9,823 bases of DNA from the NCBI GenBank assembly GCA_016206385.1, contig JACQRS010000059.1, positions 1 to 9,823 of the forward strand. The letters run 5' to 3'. Source of the stretch: Candidatus Rokuibacteriota bacterium. GTDB taxonomy: Bacteria > Methylomirabilota > Methylomirabilia > Rokubacteriales > CSP1-6. The position numbers and the translations under genes were made by a program. The notes below the pieces were generated by a model that saw nothing but the letters and a program-made list of their open reading frames with translations, made no database searches and was not told the DNA's origin. Below, in pieces: positions 1-9,343 of this stretch (the stretch's first letter is position 1; each line of letters opens with the position of its first letter).

Positions 1-1284
1 CTCCGGAAGGACGCCAAGTTCCACGACGGCACGCCGGTCACGGCGAGGGACGTCAAGTGGTCCTTCGACCGCGCCGTCAGCGTCGGCGGCTTCCCCACGT
101 TTCAGATGAAGGCCGGCTCGCTGGAGAAACCCGAGCTGTTCGTGGTGGTTGACGACCACACCTTTCGCGGCAACTTCCTGCGAAAGGACAAGTGGACGAT
201 GCCGGATCTCGCCGTCCCGGTGCCCGTCATCATCAACTCCACGCTGGCGAAGAAGCATGCCACCCTGACCGACCCGTGGGCCATGGAGTGGCTGAAGAAC
301 AACGAGGCCGGCGGCGGCGCCTACAAACTCGATTCGTGGAAGCCCGGCCAGGAGACGGTCTATGTCCGGTTCGACGAGTGGAAGTCGGGCCCGGTTCCGA
401 AGATCAGGCGCGTGATCGTCCGGCAGGTGCCGTCGGCGGGGAGCCGCCGGGCGCTCCTCGAGCGCGGGGACGCCGACATCTCCGTCGACCTGCCGCCGAA
501 AGATTTTGCCGAGATGGCCAGGGAGGGCAGGCTGACCGTCGCCGGCCACCCCGTCGAGAACGCCATGCAGTACCTCGGCATGAACGCCAAGAACCCGCCG
601 TTCAGCAGCGTGAAGGTCCGCCAGGCCGTCGCCCATGCCATCCCCCTGGAGAAGATCTTCCAGACCGCCGTCTACGGCCGCGGCGCCATCCTCCGGACGC
701 CCATCGCGACCAACACCTTCGGCCACGACCCCGCCCTTTCCCCTTACAAGCTGGACATTGCGAAGGCCAAAGCCTTGATGGCGGAGGCGGGGTATCCCAA
801 CGGGTTCGAGACCACGCTCTCCTTCAACGCCGGCTTCGCCACGGTGAACGAGCCGGTCGCTGTCCTGGTCCAGGAAGCGTTGGCTCAGATCGGCATCCGG
901 GCGACCATCAACAAAATCCCGGGCGCCAACTGGCGGGCGGCGCTCTTGAAGAAGGACATGCCCATCTTCATCGACCAGTTCGGTGGCTGGCTCAACTACC
1001 CTGAGTACTTCTTCTTCTGGAACTACCATGGTCTGAACGCGCTCTTCAACACGAGCTCGTATCAGAATCCGGAGATGGACAAGCTGATCGAAGCGGCCCG
1101 GTTCGAGACGGACCTGAAGAAGTACGCCGAGCAGGTCCGGGAGTTCACGAAGCTCGCGCTGGCGGATGTCCCGCGGGTACCGCTCTTCCAGCCCAACACG
1201 GACGTCGCGATGCAGAAGAGCATCACCGGGTACCAGTACTGGTTCCATCGCCAGCTCGACTTCCGCACGCTCGCGAAGAACTGA
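1..1284 (+). CDS. ABC transporter substrate-binding protein, SBP_bac_5 family (5' partial)
   Basis: Extracytoplasmic solute-binding protein of a dipeptide/oligopeptide/nickel-class ABC importer, which captures substrate and delivers it to the permeases encoded just downstream. The reading frame is open from base 1 to the TGA at 1282-1284, so 427 residues are visible. Roughly the first 100 residues, including signal peptide and true start, lie outside the window (family members are usually about 500-550 aa). The visible N-terminal segment FHDGTPVTARDVKWSFDR is the classic family block. Further family features are the YKLDSWKPGQ strand, RQAVAHAIPLEKI, KAKALMAEAGYPNGFE, and the C-terminal PRVPLFQP block before the end at LAKN. 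A start at the ATG at 106 is not credible, because homology clearly continues upstream. It is the first visible gene of a five-gene importer operon, 54 bp ahead of the first permease. Substrate is not predictable; peptides are the default, but the family also binds sugars, nickel and opines. Confidence 0.95.
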   Translation, partial: LRKDAKFHDGTPVTARDVKWSFDRAVSVGGFPTFQMKAGSLEKPELFVVVDDHTFRGNFLRKDKWTMPDLAVPVPVIINSTLAKKHATLTDPWAMEWLKNNEAGGGAYKLDSWKPGQETVYVRFDEWKSGPVPKIRRVIVRQVPSAGSRRALLERGDADISVDLPPKDFAEMAREGRLTVAGHPVENAMQYLGMNAKNPPFSSVKVRQAVAHAIPLEKIFQTAVYGRGAILRTPIATNTFGHDPALSPYKLDIAKAKALMAEAGYPNGFETTLSFNAGFATVNEPVAVLVQEALAQIGIRATINKIPGANWRAALLKKDMPIFIDQFGGWLNYPEYFFFWNYHGLNALFNTSSYQNPEMDKLIEAARFETDLKKYAEQVREFTKLALADVPRVPLFQPNTDVAMQKSITGYQYWFHRQLDFRTLAKN

Positions 1285-1338
1285 TCTGCCGGCATTGCGG
1301 GCGACCCGGTCGCGGCGCTCGCCGGCGGAGTCGGGCCG
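1285..1338 (+). other. Possible RNA hairpin in the spacer between binding protein and permease genes
   Basis: The largest gap inside the importer operon holds a small dyad GCGAC-CCG-GTCGC (1301-1313). This is flanked by two self-complementary GCCGGC blocks (1289-1294 and 1321-1326) that could pair as an outer stem around it. There is no T-run after it, so it does not look like a full intrinsic terminator. In many importers a hairpin at this place stabilises the binding-protein message or reduces read-through into the permeases. That role is inference here, and in such GC-rich DNA short dyads of this kind arise easily by chance. Confidence 0.25.
1327..1330 (+). promoter_or_regulatory. Ribosome binding site (GGAG) deciding the GTG start of the first permease
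   Basis: GGAG at 1327-1330 sits 8 bases ahead of the GTG at 1339. This is good spacing and favours that GTG over the ATG at 1348, which lacks a well-placed Shine-Dalgarno sequence. Confidence 0.55.
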
Positions 1339-2352
1339 GTGCTCAGGATGATCGGTCGCCGCCTGGCCATCGCGACCCCCGGCATCATCGGGGTGATCGT
1401 GGTGACCTTTCTCCTGAACCGGGCGTTGCCGGGCGACCCGGCAGCCTACTTCGCCGGCCCGGCGGCGACGCGCCAGGCCATCGAAGAGATCCGGGTCAAG
1501 CTCGGCCTCGACCGGAGCCTGCCCGAGCAGTTTGCGCTCTTCGTCCGGGATCTCGCGCGGGGGGAGCTCGGCACCTCGCTCACGAGCGGGCAGCCGGTGC
1601 TTGCCGAGCTGCTCGCCCGGCTGCCCGCCTCGCTCGAGCTGACCCTCTGCGCGCTTCTCTTCGCCGTCGCTGTCGCCCTCCCGCTGGGAATCCTCGCCGC
1701 CGCCCGGCCGGGCTCCTGGATCGACCATCTGACGCGCGTCATCGTCACAGCCGGAAACTCCCTGCCGATCTTCTTCACCGGTCTCCTGCTGGTCTACGTG
1801 TTCTACTACCTGCTCGGGCTGGCCCCGCCCCCGCTCGGGCGCCTCGATCCCTTCGCGTCCGCCCCCAGGACGGTCACCGGCGCCTATCTCATCGACAGCC
1901 TGTTGATGGGCGACCCCGCCCTCTTCTGGGCGTCCGCCAGGCAGATGATCCTGCCCACCCTCACGCTCGGCGTGGCCGTCCTGGCGCCGATCGCCCGGAT
2001 GACGCGCGCGGCGATGCTGGGGGTGCTCTCCAGCGACTTCATGCGGACAGCCCGGGCCAGCGGGCTCTCCCCCGCCACGCTGCTGTACGTGTACGCGCTG
2101 CGCAACGCGCTGCTCCCCGTGCTGACCTCGCTCGGGGGCGTGTTCTCGTTTCTCCTCGGGGTCAACGTGGTCGTGGAGAAAATTTTCGCGTGGCCCGGGA
2201 TCGGCTCCTACGCGCTGGAGGCGGTGCTTGCCTCTGACTATGCCCCGGTCCAGGGCTACGTCCTGATGATGGCCTCGCTGTACGTCCTCCTGAACCTCCT
2301 GATCGACGTGCTCTACGGCGTGATCGATCCGCGGATCAGAATCGAGACGTGA
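1339..2352 (+). CDS. ABC transporter permease, DppB/OppB-like
   Basis: Inner-membrane channel subunit of the importer, 337 aa, the usual length for DppB-type permeases. Predicted membrane segments lie at about residues 9-27, 99-121, 134-159, 203-225, 258-278 and 303-325. A large extracytoplasmic loop follows the first segment and carries the family pattern GDP...LGLD.SLPEQF (about residues 32-65). The cytoplasmic EAA loop that contacts the ATPase is at about residues 233-262 (DFMRTARASGLSP..., then LRNALLPVLT), and the family ending IDPRIR is present. The start is GTG at 1339, supported by GGAG at 1327-1330. The stop codon overlaps the next gene's GTG by 4 bases (GTGA), implying translational coupling. 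The partner permease follows directly, so the pair forms the heterodimeric pore. Dpp, Opp, Ddp, Gsi and Nik subfamilies cannot be separated by eye. Confidence 0.95.
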   Translation: MLRMIGRRLAIATPGIIGVIVVTFLLNRALPGDPAAYFAGPAATRQAIEEIRVKLGLDRSLPEQFALFVRDLARGELGTSLTSGQPVLAELLARLPASLELTLCALLFAVAVALPLGILAAARPGSWIDHLTRVIVTAGNSLPIFFTGLLLVYVFYYLLGLAPPPLGRLDPFASAPRTVTGAYLIDSLLMGDPALFWASARQMILPTLTLGVAVLAPIARMTRAAMLGVLSSDFMRTARASGLSPATLLYVYALRNALLPVLTSLGGVFSFLLGVNVVVEKIFAWPGIGSYALEAVLASDYAPVQGYVLMMASLYVLLNLLIDVLYGVIDPRIRIET

Positions 2353-3194
2353 GGCAACTGCTCAGGCACGGCCGGTACGTCCTCACCGAGAACCGCCTGA
2401 CGCTCGGCGCGTTCGCCCTGCTCCTCGTCTTCGTGGGGCTCGCCCTCGTCGGCCCCTGGATCGCGCCCTACGACCCCCTGGCAACCGCCGCCGCTCACAA
2501 GCTAGAGCCGCCGTCCCGGGCCCACTGGTTCGGCACCGACCACGTGGGCCGCGACATCCTGAGCCGCGTGATCGTCGCGACCCGGCTGGACCTCGCCATC
2601 GCGCTCTCCGCGGTTGCGCTTTCGTTCGTCCTCGGCAGCGTCGCCGGCGCGTGCGCCGGCTTCTTCGGCGGCTGGACCGAGCGCGTGGTGTCGCGCCTGG
2701 TTGACACCATCATGGCGTTTCCCCTCTTCGTGCTCGCCATGGGGATCATCGCCGCGGTGGGGACCAGCGTCGTCAACATCATCTACGCCACCGCCATCAT
2801 CAACTTCCCCTTCTATGCTCGCCTGGCGCGTGCGGAGGTGAACGTGCGGCGGGAGGCGGGGTTCGTGGAGGCGGCGCGACTTTCAGGGAACAGCTCGGCC
2901 CGCATCCTGGCCGCGCACCTCTTTCCCAACTGTCTTCCGCCCATGACCGTCCAGGCCTCGCTCAATATGGGGTGGGCGATCCTGAACTCGGCGGGGCTCT
3001 CGTTTATCGGGCTCGGCGTGCGTCCCCCGACGCCGGAATGGGGCATCATGGTGGCGGACGGATCCGCGTTCATGGTCTCCGGCGAGTGGTGGATCGCGTT
3101 CTTCCCCGGCCTGGCGCTGATGCTGGCGGTGTTCTGCTTCAACCTGCTCGGCGACGCCGTCCGTGATCTCATCGATCCCCGCCGGCGGACCTAG
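2349..3194 (+). CDS. ABC transporter permease, DppC/OppC-like
   Basis: Second inner-membrane channel subunit, 281 aa, typical for the DppC group. After an N-terminal membrane segment (about residues 18-39) comes the hallmark block around residues 52-73 (LEPPSRAHWFGTDHVGRDIL), found in nearly all DppC/OppC/NikC proteins. Membrane segments follow near 83-105, 120-136, 139-157, 200-222 and 249-270. The EAA loop is at about 172-194 (FVEAARLSGNSSARILAAH) and the conserved LSFIGLGVRPPTPEWG at 217-232. The GTG start overlaps the stop of the upstream permease (GTGA). No strong Shine-Dalgarno sequence is visible, so re-initiation by ribosomes finishing the first permease is the likely mode. It pairs with the preceding permease and is powered by the two ATPases downstream. 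Confidence 0.95.
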   Translation: MRQLLRHGRYVLTENRLTLGAFALLLVFVGLALVGPWIAPYDPLATAAAHKLEPPSRAHWFGTDHVGRDILSRVIVATRLDLAIALSAVALSFVLGSVAGACAGFFGGWTERVVSRLVDTIMAFPLFVLAMGIIAAVGTSVVNIIYATAIINFPFYARLARAEVNVRREAGFVEAARLSGNSSARILAAHLFPNCLPPMTVQASLNMGWAILNSAGLSFIGLGVRPPTPEWGIMVADGSAFMVSGEWWIAFFPGLALMLAVFCFNLLGDAVRDLIDPRRRT

Positions 3195-3204
3195 CGCCGG
3201 AGCC

Positions 3205-4176
3205 ATGTCCGAAACCGCTCCGCTCCTGACCGTCGAGGACCTGTCCGTCGAGTTCCGCACCCGGGACGGGATCGTCCGAGCCGTGGACCGGGTCAGCTTC
3301 GACGTCCGCTGGGGCGAGACCGTCGGGGTGGTCGGGGAAAGCGGATCAGGCAAGTCCGTGACGGCGCTGGCCATCATGGGGCTGCTCCATCCCGCGGGTC
3401 GGGTCACCGACGGGCGGGTGATCTTCCGGGGCGTGGATCTGCTGGCCGGCGGCGAGGGCCAGCGTCGGCGCTACCGGGGGCGGGAACTCTCCATGATCTT
3501 CCAGAGCCCGCGCACGGCGCTCAATCCGATCCGGCCGGTCGGCAAACAGATCGAAGACGTGGTACGCCGCCACGCGGACCTCGCCGGGACCCGCGCGCGA
3601 GATCGGGCGCTGGGGCTGCTGGCCGAGGTCCAGATCCCCGACCCGGGCCGTTCGTATCAGGCCTATCCCTTCGAGCTTTCCGGCGGCGTGTGCCAGCGTG
3701 TGATGATCGCGATGGCCGTGGCCTGCGTCCCCGCCCTCCTCATCGCCGACGAGCCGGCTACGGGGCTGGACGTGACAACCCAGGCCGCCATCCTCGACCT
3801 CCTGAAGCAGTTCGCCCAGGAGCGCCGGATGGCGACGCTCTTGATCTCCCACGATCTCGCCGTGATCGGTGAACGGTCCGATCGGATCGTCGTCATGCAC
3901 GCCGGGCACGTGGTGGAGATGGCGCGGACGGCGGAGCTGTTCCGCGCCCCCCGGCATCCGTATACCGCGAGGCTGATCGCGTCCACTCCCCGCCCGGGCG
4001 CGACGCTCGGCGATCTCAAGCCCATCCCGGGTGGCGTCCCGGATCTTCGCGGGAATTTGCCGCCGTGCCGCTACCGGGCCCGATGCGACCGGGCGATCCC
4101 GGCCTGCGACGAGCCGCCCCTGCCGCGCGTCGAGCTGACGCCCGGCCACACGGTGGCGTGCCGGGTCCCGCTGTGA
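3205..4176 (+). CDS. ABC transporter ATP-binding protein, DppD/OppD-like
   Basis: Cytoplasmic ATPase that couples ATP hydrolysis to import, 323 aa from the chosen ATG. Motifs: Walker A GESGSGKS (44-51), Q-loop Q100 (MIFQSPRTALNP), signature LSGGVCQR (158-165), Walker B LLIADEP (178-184), H-loop H216 (ISHDLAV). The C-terminal oligopeptide/dipeptide extension begins at HPYTARL (251-257) and has four cysteines at 288, 294, 301 and 319. The family reads LSGGMRQR or similar where this protein has VC, a mild oddity. The start is placed at ATG 3205, 10 bases past the previous stop. A GTG at 3163 is also in frame, but it would add 14 non-conserved residues and a 32-base overlap, so it is less likely. 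The first residues (MSETAPLLTVEDLSV) match the usual family N-terminus. The second ATPase follows immediately. Confidence 0.94.
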   Translation: MSETAPLLTVEDLSVEFRTRDGIVRAVDRVSFDVRWGETVGVVGESGSGKSVTALAIMGLLHPAGRVTDGRVIFRGVDLLAGGEGQRRRYRGRELSMIFQSPRTALNPIRPVGKQIEDVVRRHADLAGTRARDRALGLLAEVQIPDPGRSYQAYPFELSGGVCQRVMIAMAVACVPALLIADEPATGLDVTTQAAILDLLKQFAQERRMATLLISHDLAVIGERSDRIVVMHAGHVVEMARTAELFRAPRHPYTARLIASTPRPGATLGDLKPIPGGVPDLRGNLPPCRYRARCDRAIPACDEPPLPRVELTPGHTVACRVPL

Positions 4177-4177
4177 C

Positions 4178-4182
4178 GGAGG
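4178..4182 (+). promoter_or_regulatory. Ribosome binding site (GGAGG) ahead of the second ATPase
   Basis: GGAGG at 4178-4182 lies just after the first ATPase's stop and 8 bases before the GTG at 4191. It is the clearest Shine-Dalgarno match seen in the importer operon and favours 4191 over the overlapping GTG at 4173. Confidence 0.55.
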
Positions 4183-4190
4183 CGTGCGCC

Positions 4191-5166
4191 GTGGGCGTGC
4201 CGCTGCTCGAGGTCCACGAGGTCAGCAGGCTCTTCCCGGTCCGGGGCACGCGGCGGTGGCTTCACGCGGTTGACGGGGTCAGCCTCTCGGTCATGCCGGG
4301 TGAATGCGTGGGGCTGGTGGGCGAGTCGGGCTGCGGCAAGTCCACGCTGGTCCGGCTCATCGCGCGCCTCCTTGACCCGACCGGGGGGCGCATCGTATTC
4401 GACGGGCGTGACATCGGGACGGTCCCCGCCTGGCGGTTTGCGCGCGCGGCCGAACGCGCCTGGATCCAGATGGTGTTTCAGGATCCCGTGGACAGCCTCA
4501 ACCCGCGCTTTACCGCGTTCGACACGATTGCCGATCCGCTCAGGCGTCTCGGGGTGGCGCCGGAGCGTCCGCGGCTGCGCGACCGCGTCTGGGAAGCGGC
4601 CGATCTCGTCGGTCTCTCACGGGAGCTGCTCGGGCGCTTTCCGCATCAGCTGTCGGGGGGACAGCAGCAGCGGGTCGCCATTGCGCGGGCTATCGCGGTG
4701 CGCCCGCGGCTCCTGCTCCTGGACGAGCCGACCTCCGCCCTGGACGTCTCGGTCCAGGTGGTCATCCTCCATCTCCTGGCGGACCTCCAGCAAAAGCTCG
4801 GGATGACCTATCTCTTTGTCTCCCACGATCTGAATCTCGTCCGTCTCCTCAGCAACCGGGTGCTTGTGATGTACTGCGGCAGGATCGTCGAGGCCGGCCC
4901 CGCGGAGGCGGTCTTCAACCGTCCGGACCATCCCTACACCCGGGCGCTCCTCTCCGCCGTCCCGGTGGTCGATCCCGGGGAGAGGCGCCCGCGGATCCGG
5001 CTGGCCGGAGAGCCGCGGAGCCCGGTCGAGCCCCCGGCCACGGTCTGCAGGTTCTACGGGCGCTGCCCGGAGGGATTCGAGCGCTGCGAGCGCGAAATGC
5101 CGGCTCTCCGGCCGATCGACCGCGACCACCAAGTCGCCTGTCACCTGTTCGAGAGCCGGCCCGGAA

Positions 5167-5183
<17 letters not shown>
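4191..5183 (+). CDS. ABC transporter ATP-binding protein, DppF/OppF-like
   Basis: Second cytoplasmic ATPase of the importer, expected to form a heterodimer with the preceding one; 330 aa from the chosen start. Motifs: Walker A GESGCGKST (44-52), Q-loop Q97 (MVFQDPVDSLNPR), canonical signature LSGGQQQR (154-161), Walker B LLLLDEP (174-180), D-loop SALD (182-185), H-loop H212 (VSHDLNLV). The Cys in Walker A is usual for the DppF branch. The C-terminal extension starts at HPYTRALL (247-254) and has cysteines at 286, 292, 299 and 317. The start is uncertain between GTG 4191 (GGAGG 8 bases upstream) and GTG 4173 (GTGA overlap with the previous stop, no Shine-Dalgarno); only six residues differ. 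It is the last gene of the operon and overlaps the opposing ntrX 3' end by 17 bp. Confidence 0.94.
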
Positions 5184-6525
<1,342 letters not shown>

Positions 6526-6528
6526 GGG

Positions 6529-8748
6529 CTAGGCGGCCGCGCCGCGGCGCTCGACGGGGAGCTCGATGACGAACCGGCTTCCCTTGGGCACATTGTCCTC
6601 CACCCATAGGGCGCCGCCGTGATCGGTGACGATCTGCTGGACGATGGCGAGGCCCAGCCCCATCCCGGCGGCCTTGGTGGAAAAGTAGGGGAGGAAGAGC
6701 TTCTCCCGGTCCTCCGGCGGGATGCCGACGCCGTTGTCGCTCACCGAGATCCTCACCCGCTTGGAGGCGGGCACAAAGGCGGCCTCCAGCGAGATCTCTC
6801 CCGCCTGCCCCACCGCCTCCACCGCGTTGTCCACCAGGTTGAGAAGCGCCCGCTTGATCTGGTCCGGATCCGCCTCCACGGTGGGAAGCTCCGGGTCGAA
6901 GCTGGTCTTGAGTGACAGCGTGGGGTAGGACTCCCGGTACAGGGTCACCACGCCCTCCAGGAGCCGATGGAGATCGGTGGGCTTCGGGGAGAGCGCCGGC
7001 ATGCGGGCGAAGCGGGAGAACTCGTCCACGAGCTGCCTGAGCCCTTCCACCTCGTGGATGATGGTGGCCGTGCACTCCTCCACGAGCCGGCGCTCCTCCG
7101 GACTCCGGTCGGCGAGCCGCCGGCGAAGCCGCTGGGCCGAGAGCTGGATCGGGGTCAGCGGGTTCTTGATCTCGTGGGCGATCCGCTGGGCCACCTCTCG
7201 CCAGGCGGCCAGCCGCTGCGCCCCGAGCAGCTCCGTGAGATCGTCGAGGACGAGCACCATGCCGGCGTACTCGCCTTCCGTTCCCGTGAGGGCGGTCGCC
7301 GAGCCCAGGAACGACACCGCGTGGCCGTCCCGGCGGAGGTGGATTTGGCGCTCGAGGGTGCCCTCCCGGACCCGGTCCATCTGCTGGACGAGGGCGCCCA
7401 CCTCGTTGAGCTCCTGCCCGCTGAAGATCTGGCGGAACGGTCGGCCGACCGCCTGCTCGACCGGGAGGCCCAGCATCCGCGCCGCGGCTCCATTGACCGT
7501 CGTGATGCGCCCCTCCGGATCCAGGGAGACCACACCCGTGGCGACCGCCTGGAGCACCGTCTCGGTGTACCGGCGCCGCTCCTCCAGCTCGGCGTGCTTG
7601 GCCTGGAGGTCCAGGTAGGCTTCCTCCAGCTTGGCTTTGGACTGGGCCAGGTCCTCGGTCATCCGGTTGAACGAATCCACCAGGATCCCGATCTCGTCGT
7701 CGGCCCGGGCCTGGACCTTGTAGGTCAGGTTGCCCGCGGCCACCGCTCGCGTGCCCTCCGCCAGGAGCTGGATCGGGACGGTGATCCCGCGCGCCAGGTA
7801 GAGGCCGAACCACGTCACCGAGAAGACGATGACGAGCGTCATGAGCATGAAGAGGAGGATGTAGATGCCCTTGATGGGGGACTTTAACAGCTTGAGCTGC
7901 TTGTAGTCCTCGAAGGCCCGGGAGATCGCGCGCACCCGCGCCTCGAGCCGCTGGGTCACATGGGTCGAGACGACCAGGGCCCCGAGGAGCTCCCGCTCCG
8001 CTCCCGCCGACCAGATCGGCACCACCGCCTGGATCAGGTCGCCGTTGTCGAGCTCGCGCACGGTGGTGAGCTCCCGCCCCCCGAGCGCCTTGCGCAGGTG
8101 CTCCTGGTTGACTACCCGCGTCGCCGCCGCTTCCAGCACCGGGTCCTTGACGTGGACCAGCTCCTGCCCGGTCCGCCCGAAGACGGTGAGCCCGGCCAGC
8201 CCGAGCTGCTCCTGCTGCTCCACCAGGAAGCTCACCAGCGTCTCCCGGCGCTCCTCCCGCAGCAGGCGCTCGCGCGCGAGGGTCCGCGACAGGGCGCGAC
8301 CCTGGCGGAGCGCGGTGGCTTCCAGCTGCTGGTAGTACGTCTGGGCCACCTGCAGGGCCTCGTCCAGCGGCCGCTCCACCTGCGGCTTGAACCACCCCTC
8401 GATGGACGTGGTGATGAAGTTGGACGCGATGATGAAGATGAGCACGGTGGGGGTCAGGGCCAGCGACAGGAACGCGATGACCAGCCGCGTCTTGAACTTG
8501 GAGCCCAGCACCTTCTCGCGGCGCTCGAAAGAGAGCTTGACCAGGTTCCGGAAGAGCAGAAAGAGGAGCAGGAGGAAGAGGATCAGGTTCAGGTTGAAGA
8601 GCGCCAGCACGATCAGGTTGGAGGCCACGGGGATCTGCGGCGAGCGGATTCCGACCTCAAAGGCCATCGCCCCCACCAGCAGGACCAGGATCCCGCTGAT
8701 GATGAGGAGGTTCCGCTTGCGTCGTTCCAGCTGGCTCGTGAGCGGCAT
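6529..8748 (-). CDS. ntrY: NtrY-type membrane sensor histidine kinase
   Basis: Membrane sensor kinase, 739 aa, that autophosphorylates on histidine and passes the phosphate to NtrX. Membrane segments lie at about 13-33, 43-66, 88-110 and 296-318. The arginine/lysine-rich loop 67-87 should be cytoplasmic and residues 111-295 should form an extracytoplasmic sensing region. Then come a HAMP domain (about 319-372), a coiled linker, a PAS domain (about 391-505) and the kinase core. The core has H-box H525 (RIAHEIKNPLTPIQLSAQRL), N-box N637/N641 (LLNLVDNAVEAV), G1 DNGVGI (671-676), F-box PYFSTK and G2 GMGLGLAI (695-702). The four-helix layout with HAMP-PAS-HisKA-HATPase and the LTPIQLSAQRL helix are typical of NtrY rather than soluble NtrB. 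The ATG shares its A with the TAA stop of the upstream DUF4390 gene (TAATG). The signal is unknown. Confidence 0.94.
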   Translation of the reverse strand: MPLTSQLERRKRNLLIISGILVLLVGAMAFEVGIRSPQIPVASNLIVLALFNLNLILFLLLLFLLFRNLVKLSFERREKVLGSKFKTRLVIAFLSLALTPTVLIFIIASNFITTSIEGWFKPQVERPLDEALQVAQTYYQQLEATALRQGRALSRTLARERLLREERRETLVSFLVEQQEQLGLAGLTVFGRTGQELVHVKDPVLEAAATRVVNQEHLRKALGGRELTTVRELDNGDLIQAVVPIWSAGAERELLGALVVSTHVTQRLEARVRAISRAFEDYKQLKLLKSPIKGIYILLFMLMTLVIVFSVTWFGLYLARGITVPIQLLAEGTRAVAAGNLTYKVQARADDEIGILVDSFNRMTEDLAQSKAKLEEAYLDLQAKHAELEERRRYTETVLQAVATGVVSLDPEGRITTVNGAAARMLGLPVEQAVGRPFRQIFSGQELNEVGALVQQMDRVREGTLERQIHLRRDGHAVSFLGSATALTGTEGEYAGMVLVLDDLTELLGAQRLAAWREVAQRIAHEIKNPLTPIQLSAQRLRRRLADRSPEERRLVEECTATIIHEVEGLRQLVDEFSRFARMPALSPKPTDLHRLLEGVVTLYRESYPTLSLKTSFDPELPTVEADPDQIKRALLNLVDNAVEAVGQAGEISLEAAFVPASKRVRISVSDNGVGIPPEDREKLFLPYFSTKAAGMGLGLAIVQQIVTDHGGALWVEDNVPKGSRFVIELPVERRGAAA

Positions 8749-9329
8749 TACTGGCGTCTCGTGACCGTCAGCAGCGGGGAGGTCACCCAGGGCGTCTCCT
8801 CCGCCTGGCCGAACAGCCGGGCCGAGAAGGTGTTGGGCCCGCCCACGCTGACCTCAGCGCGCGCCCGGACATAGAAGAGTTCCTGGGGCGGAAGCGCCGA
8901 GGCGGGCGCGAGCTTGAGCCCTCGGACATCGGAGAGCACCCGCTGGGCCTCCCGGAGGTCCTTCGTGAGGTACGGCTCCCGCTGCTCTCCCCCCGTCGAG
9001 GCCACCTTGTACTCTTTGGCCAGCACGCTGTAGGTGAGCTGGCGGTCCACGGCGCGCATCTCGATCCGGCTGTCCATCCAGAAGCGGCTGTACTGCCAGA
9101 GCTCGACGACGACGCGGGCCTGCACCGGGAGGCCGCTCTGTAGGCGCTCGTGGAAGGAGGGCGGGATGGCCTCCAGGAGGACCAGCTCCACGGTGAGGTC
9201 GAGATCGTTGAGGAAGACGTTGAGGTTGCTGATGCGGAGCTCAGCCGCCGCAGCCACCGGACCGAGGGCGGTCCCCAGCGCCGTCAGCCCCGCGACCCAC
9301 CGTCGAGCAGCTCTGCCCAGCGCACGCAT
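8748..9329 (-). CDS. Exported DUF4390-like protein upstream of ntrY
   Basis: Small exported protein of 193 aa without known activity. Residues 1-29 look like a Sec signal peptide: Arg-rich start, Ala/Leu-rich core, likely cleavage after the AAAA run before ELRISNL. The mature part is beta-rich, without cysteines, further membrane segments or recognisable catalytic motifs. The blocks LNDLDLTVELVLLEAIPPSF, LQSGLPVQARVVVEL and SRFWMD resemble the DUF4390 family, which in other bacteria is often found next to NtrY kinases; the assignment is by eye. An in-frame TGA two codons upstream of the ATG makes 9329 the most upstream possible start, and the signal peptide fits it. The gene ends in TAA overlapping the ntrY ATG by one base, so the two are probably co-translated. 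A periplasmic role linked to NtrY sensing is an inference from this arrangement. Confidence 0.85.
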   Translation of the reverse strand: MRALGRAARRWVAGLTALGTALGPVAAAAELRISNLNVFLNDLDLTVELVLLEAIPPSFHERLQSGLPVQARVVVELWQYSRFWMDSRIEMRAVDRQLTYSVLAKEYKVASTGGEQREPYLTKDLREAQRVLSDVRGLKLAPASALPPQELFYVRARAEVSVGGPNTFSARLFGQAEETPWVTSPLLTVTRRQ

Positions 9330-9343
9330 GCTTCAAACAACGC

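Noticed and set aside
6533..6550. GC-rich palindromic run (gcggccgc and neighbours) at the ntrY 3' end
   Set aside because: It is explained by Arg/Gly/Ala codons of the kinase C-terminus in GC-rich DNA; no T-run and no repeat elsewhere were seen.
6967..8874. Long plus-strand frames opposite ntrY and DUF4390 (6967-7887, 7960-8874)
   Set aside because: They are antisense shadows dominated by repetitive Arg/Leu/Glu/Gln/Asp codons; the opposite strand has clear HAMP, PAS and kinase motifs.
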